NCBI RefSeq assembly: GCF_001839655.2
Contig: NZ_CP056087.1
Coordinates: 4,154,001-4,218,000 of the forward strand
DNA from: Pseudomonas argentinensis
GTDB lineage: Bacteria > Pseudomonadota > Gammaproteobacteria > Pseudomonadales > Pseudomonadaceae
DNA length: 64,000 nucleotides
Reading direction: 5' to 3'
Under the pieces are notes generated by a model that saw nothing but the letters and a program-made list of their open reading frames with translations, was not told the origin of the DNA and did not search any database. The first letter of the stretch is position 1. Every line of letters begins with the position of its first letter. Below are positions 62,388 to 64,000 of this stretch, one piece after another. A program made the translations under genes and the position numbers.

Positions 62388-64000
62388 ATGAGCCAAAGCG
62401 ACCTTTCCAGTCATACGCCCATGATGCAGCAGTACTGGAGACTGAAGAACCAGCACCCGGACCAGCTGATGTTCTATCGCATGGGTGACTTCTACGAGAT
62501 CTTCTACGAGGACGCCAGGAAAGCCGCCAAGCTGCTGGACATCACCCTGACCGCCCGCGGGCAGTCGGCGGGCCAGTCGATTCCGATGTGCGGCATTCCG
62601 TTTCACTCGGTCGAGGGTTATCTGGCCAAACTGGTCAAGCTCGGCGAATCGGTGGTGATCTGCGAGCAGATCGGCGACCCGGCCACCAGCAAGGGCCCGG
62701 TGGAGCGCCAGGTGGTGCGCATCATTACCCCCGGCACCATCAGCGATGAAGCCCTGCTCGACGAGCACCGCGACAACCTGCTGGCCGCCGTACTGGGCGA
62801 CGAGCGCCTGTTCGGCCTCGCCGTGCTGGACATCACCAGCGGCCGCTTCAGCGTGCTGGAAATAAAAGGCTGGGAAAACCTGCTGGCCGAACTCGAGCGC
62901 CTCAACCCGGCCGAGCTGCTGATCCCCGATGACTGGCCCCAGGGGTTGCCGGCCGAGAAGCGCCGCGGCTCGCGTCGCCGCGCGCCCTGGGACTTCGAGC
63001 GCGACACCGCGCAGAAGAGCCTGTGCCAGCAATTCGGCACCCAGGATCTCAAGGGCTTCGGCTGCGAAACCCTGACCTTGGCGATCGGCGCGGCCGGCTG
63101 CCTGCTGGCCTATGCCAAGGAGACCCAGCGCACCGCCCTGCCCCACCTGCGCAGCCTGCGCCATGAGCGCATCGACGACACGGTGATCCTCGACGGTGCC
63201 AGCCGCCGCAACCTGGAGCTGGACGTCAACCTCGCTGGCGGCCGCGACAACACCCTGCAATCGGTGGTCGACCGCTGCCAGACCGCCATGGGCAGCCGCC
63301 TGCTCGGCCGCTGGCTGAACCGCCCGCTGCGCGACCGCGCGGTGCTCGAAGCGCGCCAGGAGTCGATCGCCTGCCTGCTGGACCGCTACCGCTTCGAAAC
63401 CCTGCAGCCGCAGCTCAAGGAAATCGGCGACCTGGAACGCATCCTCGCCCGTATCGGCCTGCGTAACGCGCGCCCGCGGGATCTGGCGCGCCTGCGTGAC
63501 GCACTCGCCGCCCTGCCCGAGCTGCAGCAGGCCATGGCGCAACTCGACTGCGCCCACCTGGGGACGCTGGCCGGCGCCATCAGTACCTACCCGGAGCTGG
63601 CCGAACTGCTCTCGACGGCGATCATCGACAACCCGCCGGCGGTGATTCGCGATGGCGGCGTGCTGAAGACCGGCTACGACGCCGAACTCGACGAGCTGCA
63701 GTCGCTGAGCGAGAACGCCGGCCAGTATCTGATGGACCTGGAAGCCCGCGAGAAGGCCCGCACCGGCCTGGCCAATCTCAAGGTCGGCTACAACCGCGTG
63801 CACGGTTACTTCATCGAGCTGCCGAGCAAGCAGGCCGAGTCGGCGCCGGCCGACTACATCCGTCGCCAGACCCTCAAGGGCGCCGAGCGCTTCATCACCC
63901 CCGAGCTGAAGGAGTTCGAAGACAAGGCGCTGTCAGCCAAGAGCCGCGCGCTGGCCCGGGAAAAGCAGCTCTATGAAGCACTGCTGGAGCGCCTGATCGG
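62388..64000 (+). CDS. mutS: DNA mismatch repair protein MutS, 5' part
   Basis: The window ends inside this gene; 537 codons of roughly 855 are present. Start [43 protein letters not shown] includes the Phe-x-Glu mismatch-reading motif (F-Y-E). The connector and lever domains follow to the clamp ([42 protein letters not shown]). The ATPase domain lies outside the window. No frame break seen. Confidence 0.97.
   Translation, partial: MSQSDLSSHTPMMQQYWRLKNQHPDQLMFYRMGDFYEIFYEDARKAAKLLDITLTARGQSAGQSIPMCGIPFHSVEGYLAKLVKLGESVVICEQIGDPATSKGPVERQVVRIITPGTISDEALLDEHRDNLLAAVLGDERLFGLAVLDITSGRFSVLEIKGWENLLAELERLNPAELLIPDDWPQGLPAEKRRGSRRRAPWDFERDTAQKSLCQQFGTQDLKGFGCETLTLAIGAAGCLLAYAKETQRTALPHLRSLRHERIDDTVILDGASRRNLELDVNLAGGRDNTLQSVVDRCQTAMGSRLLGRWLNRPLRDRAVLEARQESIACLLDRYRFETLQPQLKEIGDLERILARIGLRNARPRDLARLRDALAALPELQQAMAQLDCAHLGTLAGAISTYPELAELLSTAIIDNPPAVIRDGGVLKTGYDAELDELQSLSENAGQYLMDLEAREKARTGLANLKVGYNRVHGYFIELPSKQAESAPADYIRRQTLKGAERFITPELKEFEDKALSAKSRALAREKQLYEALLERLI

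Noticed and set aside
61797..63803. 668-codon frame on the minus strand through mutS into cinA
   Set aside because: Only its last 170 codons are the real cinA; the rest is antisense to mutS.

Overview
The window reads as a Pseudomonas chromosome, from the P. aeruginosa / P. mendocina side of the genus. Gene neighbourhoods match that genus closely: guaB-guaA, mdcABCDEGH-madLM, folM-folE-folX, argG-motY-pyrC-rnt-bfd-bfr, fpr/finR, dgkA-erdR, and mutS-cinA-recA-recX. Coding is dense and GC-rich, and the intergenic spaces carry Pseudomonas-type REP and other palindromic repeats. All calls come from reading the sequence; no database search was run.

Positions 1-17773 look like a horizontally acquired island inserted at the 3' end of guaA. 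A tyrosine integrase sits next to guaA. From left to right the island holds: a 'beta family' protein fragment overlapping tail-to-tail with an sce7726-like nuclease; a plasmid-derived stretch with palindromes, three iteron-like repeats, a parA gene broken by one stop codon and a small ribbon-helix-helix partner; a type I restriction locus hsdR-[candidate ncRNA]-abi-hsdM-hsdS; a metallo-beta-lactamase-fold protein; an Mrr endonuclease; an AlpA-like regulator; a HicA-like/HTH pair with a 26-bp palindrome in front; and the integrase. The most interesting item is the Abi (HEPN) gene between hsdR and hsdM, preceded by a tandem-repeat, terminator-ended candidate small RNA.

Positions 17774-31618 hold guaA, guaB, a PACE efflux pump with a divergent LysR regulator, assorted small conserved genes, a YadGH-like ABC exporter, an I78 inhibitor lipoprotein, and the end of the malonate locus (mdcR, madM, madL). 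Positions 31680-37822 are the rest of the malonate decarboxylase operon. A TyrR-like enhancer-binding protein is divergent from mdcA.

Positions 40685-45540 suggest a blue-light circuit: a short LOV photoreceptor, a PilZ-like protein, a MerR regulator resembling cobalamin-independent (class II) LitR, a membrane-anchored monooxygenase-fold protein, and the pterin operon folM-folE-folX. TTGTACA-type repeats lie in front of both the regulator and folM.

Positions 45617-64000 are core genes. Two of them, argG and bfd, carry single-base losses in homopolymer runs that split otherwise normal reading frames. This looks more like sequencing error than decay. Several dispersed intergenic repeats occur in two copies in this half and around 24 kb and 27 kb. 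mutS runs off the right edge.
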